Shown here: piece by piece, positions 37,243 through 46,314 of the stretch
Numbering within the stretch: the stretch's first letter is position 1
How the letters are laid out: every line of letters starts with the position of its first letter
Origin: Pseudomonadota bacterium
GTDB lineage: Bacteria; Pseudomonadota; Alphaproteobacteria; Rhizobiales; Xanthobacteraceae
Assembly (NCBI GenBank): GCA_023387735.1
Contig: JAEWHP010000042.1
Coordinates: 80,549 to 144,548 of the forward strand
Direction of reading: 5' to 3'
Length of the DNA: 64,000 nucleotides
Program-made: the position numbers and the translations under genes
Notes under the pieces: generated by a model
Database searches by the model: none
The model's input: only the letters and a program-made list of their open reading frames with translations
What the model was told of the DNA's origin: nothing

Positions 37243-38816
37243 GACGGAAAGCCTCTCTCGGCAAGATTTGGAAACGGGTCGTTCTCGAGCACCGAAATCG
37301 CAGCCGCCGGCAGCGCACCGGCTTCGACCAGCGCGGTTGCCCTGGCGATATCGCCCGCCATGTAGCGATCGCTAGCGAGCGCCGGCACCTGCTCGCGCAA
37401 TCGCGCAATGACCGCGGCAAGTGCGGGGCTGGTCGTATGCGGCGCGCGAAGCCCGATGCCTTGCGCCGCCACCAGCAGCTCGATGCCGAGAATAGCAGCG
37501 AGATTATCCGCCATGTCCGACAACCGGCGCGCCGCGTGCGCAGCCATCGACACGTGATCTTCCTGGTTGGCGCTGGTCGGCGTCGAATCGATGGAACACG
37601 CCGAGGCGCGCTGCTTGTTCTCGGCATAGAGGGCGGCCGCCGACACTTCGGCGATCATGAAGCCGGAATTGACGCCGGGCTCGGGAGTGAGAAACGGCGG
37701 CAGGCCGAAGTTCAGCGCGGGATCGACCAGGGTTGCGATCCGCCGCTCGCTGATCGCGCCGATCTCCGACAGGGCCAGCGCAATCTGGTCGGCGGCAAAG
37801 GCGACCGGCTCGGCGTGAAAATTTCCACCCGAGACGATCTCTCCGGTCTCAACCAGCACCAGCGGATTGTCGGTGACGGCGTTGGCCTCGATCGTCAAGG
37901 TGCGGGCAGCCTGCATCAGGAGATCAAGCGCGGCGCCGGCGACCTGCGGCTGGCAACGCAGGCAATAGGGATCCTGCACGCGCTCGTCGCCTTCGAGATG
38001 CGACATGCGAATGTCGCTGCCGTCGAGCAACGCCATCAGCGCCGCGCCAGCGGCGATCTGCCCGGCCTGCCCCCGCAATTGCTGGATTTCAGGACGGAAC
38101 GGGGCGGTCGAGGCCATAGCCGCGTCGACCGACAACGCACCCGTCACCAGCGCCGCGCGCACCAAACCGTACGCGCGCAACAGGCCGGAGATGGCATAGG
38201 CAGTCGAAAACTGTGTTCCGTTGATCAGCGCGAGGCCCTCCTTGGGCCCAAGCGTGATCGCTTCGATCCCGGCGGCGGCGAGCGCATCGCGGCCCGGCAC
38301 GATCTTTCCGTCGATGAGCGCCTGCCCCTCACCGATCATGACCGCGATCATGTGTGCAAGCGGCGCCAGATCGCCGGAGGCTCCCACCGATCCCTGCTGC
38401 GGCACCAGCGGATAGACGCCGCGCACCAGCATGGCCTGAAGTTGCTCGATGATTTCGCGGCGTACACCCGACGCGCCCCGCCCCAGCGAAACGATCTTCA
38501 GCGCGATCATCAGACGCACGATCGGTTCGGGCGTGGGTGGCCCCACCCCGCAGCAATGCGAAACGATGAGGTTGCGCTGGAGCAGCGCGGTCTGGTCCGG
38601 CGGAATGCGTTTCGACGCCAGTTTTCCAAACCCGGTATTGATACCGTAAACCGGAACGCTCGAACGCGCGGCCTTGGCAACGATGGCCGATGCGGCCTCA
38701 ACGCGTGGCCAGAATGACGGTTCGAGCACGACGGCCGCGCCAGCGAGCACATGCGCGAGATCATCGAGGCCGACGCTAGCGGGTGACACGACAATGGATG
38801 CCATCGGGTCGCTCAT
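37239..38816 (-). CDS. hutH: Histidine ammonia-lyase
   Basis: First step of histidine breakdown: histidine to urocanate and ammonia. The self-forming MIO cofactor comes from the Ala-Ser-Gly triad at residues 146-148 (GSVGASGDLAPL). 525 residues from the ATG at 38816, which overlaps the hutI stop; an in-frame GTG four codons upstream (38828) is possible but would overlap hutI more. The C-terminal half is normal. Coupled to hutU by an ATGA overlap. Confidence 0.96.
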
Positions 38817-40027
38817 TGTCCCCTCCACACTCTAAGATGCAGCGGGTTGAAGCCGATCCGGTAGACAAGCTCAGCCGGCCGCTCGATATCCCAGATCGCC
38901 AGATCGCAATGTTTGCCAGTCTCAAGCGTTCCGGCTTCACCGAGAATGCCGAGCGCGCGTGCCGCTTCGCGCGTCGTTCCAGCGAGGCATTCAGCAACGT
39001 TCATCCGGAACAGCGTCGCGCCCATATTCATGGCCAGCAGCAGTGACGTCAGCGGCGAGCTGCCCGGGTTGCAATCGGTTGCGAGCGCCATGTGCACGCC
39101 ATGCGCGCGAAACAGTTCGACCGGAGGCTTTGCCGTTTCGCGGATGAAATAGAATGCGCCCGGCAACAGCACGGCCACGGTATGTGCCCGCGCCATGGCT
39201 GCAACGCCGACCTCATCGGTGTGCTCCAGATGATCAGCGGACAGGGCCGAAAATTCCGCAGCCAATGCTGCGCCACCTAGATTCGACAATTGATCGGCGT
39301 GTAGTTTGACCGGCAGTCCAAGCGTCTTAGCGGCACGGAATACCCGCGCCGTCTGCTCCCGCGAGAACGCGATGCCTTCCATGAAGGCATCGACCGCATC
39401 GGCAAGCCCGGCCTGCGCCACCGCCGGCAGCATCTCGCGGCAAACCAGGTCGATATAGCGGTCCTTGTCGCCATCGGCTTCGGGAGGCAGCGCATGCGCG
39501 CCCAGAAAAGACGTCCGGATGCTGACCGGACGTCTGTGGCCGAGTGCGCGCGCAGCCGATAGCTGGCGCATCTCGGTTTCCGTGTTGAGCCCGTATCCGG
39601 ACTTGATCTCCAGCGTCGTCACACCCTCGCCAATCAGTGCATCGAGCCTCGGCAGCGCGCCGGCAACGAGATCAGCCTCGCTGGCTGCGCGCGTCGCTGC
39701 GACCGTCGAGACGATCCCACCGCCGGCGCGTGCGATCTCCTCGTAGCTTGCGCCCTGCAGCCGTAACTCGAATTCGTGTGCGCGGTTTCCGCCGAAGACG
39801 AGATGGGTGTGACAATCCACCAGTCCGGGCGTGATCCATCGCCCCGCGCAATCGATCCGCTCAGCCGCATCGGCGTCAGATGGAAAGTCGGAACGGCTGC
39901 CTGCAAAGGCGATGCGGCCATCGCGGGCCGCGATCACGCCATGCTCCACGATCCCGAGATCGGTCAGATCTTCGCGAAGTGTGGCGAGCCTGGCGTTGTG
40001 CCAGATGCGATCAAAGCGCTCGGCCAT
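38813..40027 (-). CDS. hutI: Imidazolonepropionase
   Basis: Third step of histidine breakdown: imidazolonepropionate to N-formimino-glutamate. 404 residues, amidohydrolase fold, with metal-binding VDCHTHLVFGG near the N-terminus, KLHADQLSN, and the ATDCNPGSSP metal-site Asp. A GAGGG ribosome binding site supports the ATG at 40027. First gene of the minus-strand hut operon; its promoter region, with the HutC-type operator, is shared with hutF on the other strand. Confidence 0.96.
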   Translation of the reverse strand: MAERFDRIWHNARLATLREDLTDLGIVEHGVIAARDGRIAFAGSRSDFPSDADAAERIDCAGRWITPGLVDCHTHLVFGGNRAHEFELRLQGASYEEIARAGGGIVSTVAATRAASEADLVAGALPRLDALIGEGVTTLEIKSGYGLNTETEMRQLSAARALGHRRPVSIRTSFLGAHALPPEADGDKDRYIDLVCREMLPAVAQAGLADAVDAFMEGIAFSREQTARVFRAAKTLGLPVKLHADQLSNLGGAALAAEFSALSADHLEHTDEVGVAAMARAHTVAVLLPGAFYFIRETAKPPVELFRAHGVHMALATDCNPGSSPLTSLLLAMNMGATLFRMNVAECLAGTTREAARALGILGEAGTLETGKHCDLAIWDIERPAELVYRIGFNPLHLRVWRGQ

Positions 40028-40051
40028 GGAATTTCCCTCAACGGCAGAAGC

Positions 40052-40085
40052 TTGACGGGGTGTTCTATATGTCTATACATATAAT
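40052..40085 (+). promoter_or_regulatory. Putative hutF promoter overlapping the operator
   Basis: TTGACG at 40052 could serve as the -35 element, with TATACA at 40074-40079 (16-base spacer) or TACATA at 40076-40081 (18-base spacer) as the -10. The operator at 40067-40082 covers the -10, which fits repression by blocking polymerase. I can suggest the hexamers only; no transcript start is known. A promoter for hutI on the other strand is not evident. Confidence 0.4.
40067..40082. promoter_or_regulatory. HutC-type operator between hutI and hutF
   Basis: The 16-base sequence ATATGTCTATACATAT reads the same on both strands except at the central positions 7 and 10. It matches the TGTATATACA-like half sites used by HutC and other GntR-family repressors. 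It lies midway in the 88-base gap between the divergent hutI and hutF starts, and the hutC gene itself sits at the end of the plus-strand unit, so autoregulation by HutC, with urocanate as the expected inducer, is likely. Confidence 0.65.
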
Positions 40086-40115
40086 CACGGCATCCTGTCC
40101 ATCCGGTTTGGAAAC

Positions 40116-41474
40116 ATGTCCACTTTGCATTTTGCATCGGCGCTGCTTCCCTCGGGATGGGCTGATGACGTGCAGGTGGTGGTGACCGACGGATCGATCA
40201 CGGAGGTCACGATCGGCACCGCGCCCGGAACCGGTGACGAGCGCCATCAACTCGCCATCCCCGGGATAGCGAGCCTGCATAGTCACGCTTTCCAGCGCGG
40301 GATGGCGGGGCTCGCTGAAACGCGCGGCAATTCCGCAGACACATTCTGGACCTGGCGCGAGACGATGTATCGGTTCGCGCTGGAGATGACGCCGGACGAC
40401 GCGGAAGCCGTCGCGACGCTGCTCTATGTCGAGATGCTCGAGCAGGGCTACACGCGCGTCGGCGAGTTCCACTATCTCCACCATGACCGCGATGGTTCGC
40501 CCTACGCCAACCCCGCAGAGATGGCGACGCGGATCGCGCGAGCTGCCGAGACGACGGGCATCGGGCTCACGCTGCTGCCGAGCTTTTACGCACACGCCTC
40601 CTTTGGCGGAACGGCACCGCATGCCGGCCAGCGCCGGTTCATCTGCTCGGTCGACCAATTCGCAAAACTGATCGATGCTTCGAGGGAGGCTGTCCGTCCC
40701 CTGCCCGGCGCCAATGTCGGTGTCGCGCCACACAGCCTGAGGGCCGTGACGCCGGATGAATTAGCGGCGATCATCGCGCTGGCCGAGGGCGCACCGGTGC
40801 ATATCCACGCCGCCGAACAGGTCAGGGAAGTCGAGGAATGCGTGGCGTGGTCCGGCAGGCGGCCGGTCGAGTGGCTCCTCGAACATGCGCCGGTCGATGC
40901 GCGCTTCTGTCTCATCCATGCGACCCATATGACGCCTGAGGAAACCGTATCGCTGGCGCGAAGCGGCGCAATTGCCGGGCTCTGTCCGGTTACGGAAGCG
41001 AGCCTCGGCGACGGTATTTTTCCGGCGCGCGAGTTTCTTGATGCCGGCGGCCGGTTCGGCGTCGGCACCGATTCCAATGTGCTGATCGGTGTCGCCGACG
41101 AACTGCGTCAGCTTGAGTATGGTCAACGGTTGAAGCGCCGCGAACGCAACGTGCTGTCCGGCGGTCCTGGCGTCTCGACCGGTCGCACACTGTTCGACGG
41201 GGCACTCGCCGGCGGCGCCCAGGCACTCGCGCAGCCGGTCGCAGGCATCCAGGTTGGCGCACGCGCCGACATCGTCACCCTCGACACCACGCACCCCTCG
41301 CTCGCCGGTCGCCGCGGGGATGCCGTCCTCGATGGCTGGACTTTTTCAGCACGCGCAGGCGCCATCGACTGCGTGTGGGCGGGCGGCAACAAGGTTGTCG
41401 AGAGCGGGCGCCACCGGCTCCGCAAAAGCGCGCGTGATAAATTCAACGCTGCTGTGAGGAAGCTCGTGGCATGA
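40116..41474 (+). CDS. hutF: Formimidoylglutamate deiminase
   Basis: Converts N-formimino-L-glutamate to N-formyl-L-glutamate and ammonia, the step that marks the two-enzyme HutF/HutG branch of the pathway. 452 residues of the amidohydrolase superfamily with zinc motif LHSHAFQRGM, VGVAPHSLRAV, HIHAAEQ and the metal-binding GTDSNV. The next enzyme, formylglutamate deformylase (HutG), is not in the window. It overlaps hutC by 4 bases (ATGA). Confidence 0.95.
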   Translation: MSTLHFASALLPSGWADDVQVVVTDGSITEVTIGTAPGTGDERHQLAIPGIASLHSHAFQRGMAGLAETRGNSADTFWTWRETMYRFALEMTPDDAEAVATLLYVEMLEQGYTRVGEFHYLHHDRDGSPYANPAEMATRIARAAETTGIGLTLLPSFYAHASFGGTAPHAGQRRFICSVDQFAKLIDASREAVRPLPGANVGVAPHSLRAVTPDELAAIIALAEGAPVHIHAAEQVREVEECVAWSGRRPVEWLLEHAPVDARFCLIHATHMTPEETVSLARSGAIAGLCPVTEASLGDGIFPAREFLDAGGRFGVGTDSNVLIGVADELRQLEYGQRLKRRERNVLSGGPGVSTGRTLFDGALAGGAQALAQPVAGIQVGARADIVTLDTTHPSLAGRRGDAVLDGWTFSARAGAIDCVWAGGNKVVESGRHRLRKSARDKFNAAVRKLVA

Positions 41475-42214
41475 GCCTCGCAATAGATCGCAGCAAGCCC
41501 CAGCCAGCCGACAAGCCGACGCTGTACAAGCAGATCCGGCTCGACATCGAGCGGCGCATCCTGTCCGGCGAATGGCCGCCGGGTCATCGCATCCCCTTCG
41601 AGCACGAGCTAATGGCGGACTATCGCTGCTCGCGAATGACAGTCAGCAAGGCATTGTCGGAACTGGCGCAAGCCGACCTGATCGAGCGGCGACGGCGGGC
41701 CGGCACCTTCGTGCGCCGTCCGCAATTCCTGTCGGCAGTCCTGAAGATTTCCGATATCCGCGCCGAAATCACCGCGCTTGGCCGAAGCTACGGCTATCAG
41801 TTGATCAAGTGCTCACGCCGCCTCGCCAGCGCCACCGATCGCAACCGACTAGGGGTAGGCAAGACCGGCAAGGTCATCGCGATTGCCTGCCGCCACAGCG
41901 CCGACGGCGTCCCCTTCGCGATCGAGGACAGGCTGATCGATCTCGATGCAGTGCCTGAAGCCGCCACGGCGGATTTCGCGAAGGAGCCGCCGGGATCGTG
42001 GCTGCTACATCATGTTCCATGGACAGAAGCCGAGAATGCGATCAGCGCTATATCGGCCGACGACGAGGCTGCGGCGGCGCTGGACATCCCGATCGGTGCG
42101 CCTTGCCTCGTGATCGATCGGCACACCTGGCGCGGCGGACGGCCGCTGACGGCGGTACGCCTGATCTATCCGGGCGAGACCCACAAGCTGGTGGCCCGCT
42201 TCAAGGGCGGCTGA
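41471..42214 (+). CDS. hutC: GntR-family histidine utilisation repressor
   Basis: 247-residue repressor. The N-terminal winged helix-turn-helix spans about residues 18-86 (LYKQIRLDIERRILSGEWPPGHRIP, SRMTVSKALSELAQADLIERRRRAGTFV). The C-terminal UTRA ligand domain (ETHKLVARF end) is expected to bind urocanate. Translationally coupled to hutF. It probably binds the palindrome at 40067-40082 and so controls both hut units. Confidence 0.93.
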   Translation: MSLAIDRSKPQPADKPTLYKQIRLDIERRILSGEWPPGHRIPFEHELMADYRCSRMTVSKALSELAQADLIERRRRAGTFVRRPQFLSAVLKISDIRAEITALGRSYGYQLIKCSRRLASATDRNRLGVGKTGKVIAIACRHSADGVPFAIEDRLIDLDAVPEAATADFAKEPPGSWLLHHVPWTEAENAISAISADDEAAAALDIPIGAPCLVIDRHTWRGGRPLTAVRLIYPGETHKLVARFKGG

Positions 42215-42326
42215 AGTGATGCATGAGGTCCGGCACAATTTATGCAGCAAAGCGACGCAGAGAAGCCCCAAGCGGGTGAACAGACGAGCAGGACTTAATC
42301 CATAAACCGGCAGAAGGAAGACGATC

Positions 42327-43271
42327 ATGCTTAGTTTTAGAGTATTCGCCGCAAGCGCCGCTCTCCTGGTGTCCGCACCAGCGGTCGCACAAGACGTCAA
42401 GGTCGGCATCGGAATTTCGGGGTGGACAGGCTTCGCTCCGCTCACGCTCGCAAATCAGGCCGGCATCTTCAAGAAGAACGGCCTCGATGTGACGATCAAG
42501 AAGATCCCGCAGAAGGACCGGCATCTGGCGATTGCCTCGGGTGACATTCAGTGCGCGGCGACCACGGTCGAAACCTGGATTTCCTGGAATGCCAACGGCG
42601 TCGCCACCAAGCAGATCTTCCAGCTCGACAAGAGCTACGGCGCCGATGGAATGGCGACGCGCAACGCCATTGCATCGATCAAGGAACTGAAGGGCAAGAC
42701 AGTCGCCGCGTCCGCGCCGGGCACCGCGCCCTATTTCACGCTGGCCTGGATGCTCAGGAAGAACGGCCTCTCGGTCAAGGACGTGACCGTGGTGAACCTG
42801 GAGCCGGCCGCGGCTGCGCAGGCGTTCGTCGCCGGTCAGAACGATGCAGCCATGACGTATGAACCCTACCTCTCGACCGTGCGCGCGGCGCCCGACAAGG
42901 GCAAGATCATCGCCACCACGCTCGACTATCCAATGATCATGGACACGTTCGGCTGCACGCCGAAATTCCTGGCCGAGAATCCGAAAGCCGCGCAGGCTTT
43001 GGCGGACAGCTATTTCGAGGCGGTCGCCCTGATCGAAAAGGACCAGGCGAAATCCTACGAGATCATGGGTTCGGACGTGAAGCAGTCCGGCGAGCAGTTC
43101 GGCAATTCGGCAAAATACCTGCGCTGGCAGGACAAGGCCGCGAACCAGAAATTCTTCGCGGGCGAGTTCCAGGCCTTTACCAAGGAAGCGGCGGAGCTGC
43201 TGCTCGAGATCGGCATCATCAAGTCGATTCCGAAGATCGAAGATCTCGTTGACACGAGCTTCATCAAGTAA
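42327..43271 (+). CDS. NitT/TauT-type ABC transporter solute-binding protein
   Basis: A 314-residue periplasmic binding protein of the nitrate/sulfonate/taurine group. The signal peptide ends in APAVAQD; the family segments VKVGIGISGWTGFAPLTLANQAGIFKKNGLDV and IKELKGKTVAASAPGTAPYFTLAW follow. A GAAGGAAG ribosome binding site is upstream of 42327. Start lies 112 bases after hutC, on the same strand. Members of this family carry sulfonates, nitrate, riboflavin or pyrimidine precursors; none is indicated here. Confidence 0.85.
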   Translation: MLSFRVFAASAALLVSAPAVAQDVKVGIGISGWTGFAPLTLANQAGIFKKNGLDVTIKKIPQKDRHLAIASGDIQCAATTVETWISWNANGVATKQIFQLDKSYGADGMATRNAIASIKELKGKTVAASAPGTAPYFTLAWMLRKNGLSVKDVTVVNLEPAAAAQAFVAGQNDAAMTYEPYLSTVRAAPDKGKIIATTLDYPMIMDTFGCTPKFLAENPKAAQALADSYFEAVALIEKDQAKSYEIMGSDVKQSGEQFGNSAKYLRWQDKAANQKFFAGEFQAFTKEAAELLLEIGIIKSIPKIEDLVDTSFIK

Positions 43272-43358
43272 GTCCGTTCGGCACCGCGCTGGTCCCGCTC
43301 CCACACGTCCGGGAGCGGGGCTGTCGCGATCAGCGCACTATTTCGAGGAACATGCCGC

Positions 43359-44135
43359 GTGATGCGTCCCCTGGATCCCGTGACGTCGAAGCAACGTGCG
43401 GCCTATGGCCTTGCGTTCTTCGTCTTGTTCGTTGCCCTGTGGGCGTGGGCGACGTTCGGCGGATACGTGTCAAAGACGTTTCTCGCCAATCCTCTGACGA
43501 TGCTGCAGGAAGGCTGGGAACTGCTGGTAAAACACGGCTTCCTGTTCGACATCGGCATGACGATCTGGCGGGTAGTCGGCGGATTTACACTGGCGGCAAC
43601 TATTGCGGTTCCGCTCGGCGTCTTGATGGGGGCTTACAAGCCGATCGAGGCCTTCCTGGAGCCGTTCGTCTCCTTTGCCCGCTATCTGCCTGCCTCGGCC
43701 TTTATTCCGCTGCTGATCCTGTGGGCCGGCATCGGCGAATTGCAGAAGCTCCTCGTCATATTCATCGGCTCGGTGTTCCAGATCATCCTGATGATCGCCG
43801 TCAACGTGGGAAGCACGCGGCGCGACCTCGTCGAAGCGGCCTACACGCTGGGCGCCAGCGACAGCGGCATCATCCGGCGGGTGCTGCTGCCCTCCTCCGC
43901 TCCCGAGATCGCGGAAATTCTCCGGCTCGTTCTGGGTTGGGCATGGACCTATGTCATCGTCGCCGAACTGATCGGCTCATCGTCGGGCATCGGCCACATG
44001 ATCACCGACAGCCAGGCCCTGCTCAATACCGGCCAGATCATCTTCGGCATCATCGTCATCGGCCTGATCGGTCTCGTGTCGGACTTCCTGTTCAAGGCTT
44101 TCAACGCCTGGCTGTTCCCGTGGAGACTGGCGTGA
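43359..44135 (+). CDS. ABC transporter permease, NitT/TauT type
   Basis: A 258-residue, about six-helix permease with the EAA loop VEAAYTLGASDSGIIRRVLLPSSAPEI that contacts the ATPase. The start is GTG at 43359 or the adjacent ATG at 43362; GAGGA upstream favours the former slightly. The stop overlaps the ATPase GTG (GTGA). Confidence 0.87.
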   Translation: MMRPLDPVTSKQRAAYGLAFFVLFVALWAWATFGGYVSKTFLANPLTMLQEGWELLVKHGFLFDIGMTIWRVVGGFTLAATIAVPLGVLMGAYKPIEAFLEPFVSFARYLPASAFIPLLILWAGIGELQKLLVIFIGSVFQIILMIAVNVGSTRRDLVEAAYTLGASDSGIIRRVLLPSSAPEIAEILRLVLGWAWTYVIVAELIGSSSGIGHMITDSQALLNTGQIIFGIIVIGLIGLVSDFLFKAFNAWLFPWRLA

Positions 44136-44917
44136 CCGAGCTGAGAATAGAGCAGGTCTCGCGTATCTTTCCTGCGCGCCAGGGCAACCCGCCGACAAAG
44201 GCGCTGGAACCGACCGATCTCACCGTCGGCAACAACGACTTCGTCACCATCCTCGGTCCGTCGGGCTGCGGAAAGTCCACGCTGCTTCGGATCATCGCCG
44301 GGCTCGACCGGCCGACAAGCGGCCGCGTCCTTCTCGACGGCAGCCCGGTCACGGGACCTGGCGCGGATCGCGGTATGGTGTTCCAGTCCTATACGCTCTT
44401 CCCGTGGCTGACCGTGCGCGAGAACATCGCGTTCGGCCTGCGCGAACGCGGGATATCCGCTGCGGAACGCGACAAGATCGCCGATGGGTTCATCCATCGC
44501 GTCGGCCTGTCAGGCTTCGAGAATCACTGGCCGAAGCAACTCTCCGGTGGCATGCAGCAACGCACCGCGATCGCTCGCGCGCTCGCCAACGATCCCAAGA
44601 TCCTGCTGCTGGATGAGCCGTTCGGCGCACTCGACAATCAGACGCGCGTGTTGATGCAGGAGATGCTGCTCGGCATCTGGGAACGCGACCAGAAAACCGT
44701 ACTGTTCGTTACCCACGATATCGAGGAGGCAATCTTCCTCGGCAACCGCGTCATCGTCATGAGCGCCCGTCCCGGCCGCATCAAGACTGAAATCGCAGTG
44801 GACCTGCCCCACCCTCGATCCTACAAGATCAAGACCACGCCCGATTTCGTGCGGCTGAAGGAAAGGCTCGTCGAAGAGATACGCGCCGAAGCATTGAAGG
44901 TCGCGATTCATGCCTGA
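44132..44917 (+). CDS. ABC transporter ATP-binding protein, NitT/TauT type
   Basis: A 261-residue ATPase. Walker A GPSGCGKST (residues 42-50), Q-loop VFQSYTLFPWLTV, signature QLSGGMQQR, Walker B ILLLDEPFGALD and switch His in VTHDIEEA are all present. GTG start at 44132 overlaps the permease stop; the longer frame from 43352 lies over the permease. Energises the importer above; the complex sits in the inner membrane. Confidence 0.92.
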   Translation: MTELRIEQVSRIFPARQGNPPTKALEPTDLTVGNNDFVTILGPSGCGKSTLLRIIAGLDRPTSGRVLLDGSPVTGPGADRGMVFQSYTLFPWLTVRENIAFGLRERGISAAERDKIADGFIHRVGLSGFENHWPKQLSGGMQQRTAIARALANDPKILLLDEPFGALDNQTRVLMQEMLLGIWERDQKTVLFVTHDIEEAIFLGNRVIVMSARPGRIKTEIAVDLPHPRSYKIKTTPDFVRLKERLVEEIRAEALKVAIHA

Positions 44918-44989
44918 TGTCCGCAATTGTGATTTGCGGAAATGCCCCAATGTGGATCAATCCTCCGGAACGAGACAGCGAGGCACGCC

Positions 44990-46273
44990 ATGGCTAAACC
45001 GTTTCCGTCGAAGACCCATATCGGCAACCACGCGCTGCATCCCGAAACCCTGATGCTGAACTACGGCTATGATCCGCAACTGTCGGAAGGCGCCGTCAAA
45101 CCGCCGGTCTTCCTGACCTCGACCTTTGTTTTCAGGACCGCCGAAGACGGACAGGATTTCTTCGATTTCGTCTCGGGTCGGCGTGAGCCCCCCGAAGGCA
45201 TGGGCGCGGGCCTGGTCTATTCGCGGTTCAACCATCCCAACAGCGAGATCGTCGAGGACAGGCTTGCCGTCTACGAACGCACCGAGAAATGCGCGCTGTT
45301 CTCTTCAGGCATGTCCGCGATCTCGACCACGATCCTGGCGTTTGTCCGCCCCGGTGACGTCATTCTGCACTCTCAGCCGCTCTATGGCGGAACGGAAACG
45401 CTGTTTGCAAAGACGCTCGCCGGACTCAATATCGGGGCGATCGGCTTTGCCGACGGCATCGACGAAACCGCGGTAACACTGGCTGCAGAGGACGCCATGC
45501 GAAAGGGCCGGGTTGCGATGATCTTCATCGAGACTCCGGCAAATCCGACCAACGGCCTCGTCGATATTGCGATGATCCGTCGCGTCGCCGATCTGATCGG
45601 ACAGACACAGGGACACACGCCGATCGTCGCGTGCGATAACACATTACTTGGACCTGTGTTTCAACGGCCGATCGAGCACGGCGCGGATCTTTCGCTGTAT
45701 TCGCTCACCAAATATATCGGCGGCCATTCCGACCTGATCGCAGGTGCCGCGCTCGGTTCGAAGGCGCTCATGAAGGACGTCAAGGCCTTGCGAGGCGCCA
45801 TTGGGACCCAACTCGACCCGCACTCCTGCTGGATGATCAGCCGGTCGCTCGAGACACTGAGCATCCGCATGGAAAAGGCTGACGCGAACGCGCGGCTCGT
45901 GGCCGACTATCTGCGCGAGCACGACAAGGTAGCCACTGTCCACTACCTTGCTCACCACGACGAGGCGTCCCCTGCCGGACGGCTGTTCGCCAGGCAGTGT
46001 ACAGGTGCAGGCTCCACGTTCTCGTTCGACATCGTCGGCGGCCAGGCCGCCGCATTCAAGTTTCTCAACGCCTTGCAAATCTTCAAGCTGGCGGTGAGCC
46101 TGGGCGGGACCGAGTCGCTGGCCAGCCTGCCTGCGAGCATGACGCACTCCGGCGTCCCTGCTGACATCCGCCGGAAAATCGGCGTCCTCGACTCTACGAT
46201 CCGGCTGTCCATCGGCATTGAGCATCCCTCCGACTTGATCGCCGACATTGCACAGGCTCTGAACGCGGCATAG
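44990..46273 (+). CDS. Cystathionine gamma-synthase family PLP enzyme
   Basis: A 427-residue Cys/Met-metabolism PLP enzyme. PLP-binding lysine in LYSLTKYIGGHSDLIAG; phosphate-binding FSSGMSAISTTILAF; the N-terminal YSRFNHPNSEI replaces the usual YSRYNNPT with one His inserted and a divergent sequence, so the exact reaction (beta/gamma lyase or synthase) is open. Start at 44990 follows a GAGG site; the frame from 44942 is not supported. 72 bases after the ABC ATPase and 41 bases before the amine oxidase, so it may be part of one transcript. Confidence 0.85.
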   Translation: MAKPFPSKTHIGNHALHPETLMLNYGYDPQLSEGAVKPPVFLTSTFVFRTAEDGQDFFDFVSGRREPPEGMGAGLVYSRFNHPNSEIVEDRLAVYERTEKCALFSSGMSAISTTILAFVRPGDVILHSQPLYGGTETLFAKTLAGLNIGAIGFADGIDETAVTLAAEDAMRKGRVAMIFIETPANPTNGLVDIAMIRRVADLIGQTQGHTPIVACDNTLLGPVFQRPIEHGADLSLYSLTKYIGGHSDLIAGAALGSKALMKDVKALRGAIGTQLDPHSCWMISRSLETLSIRMEKADANARLVADYLREHDKVATVHYLAHHDEASPAGRLFARQCTGAGSTFSFDIVGGQAAAFKFLNALQIFKLAVSLGGTESLASLPASMTHSGVPADIRRKIGVLDSTIRLSIGIEHPSDLIADIAQALNAA

Positions 46274-46314
46274 CCGGATAGCTTTCATATCACCCGAACG
46301 TCGAGAGGACTGTC

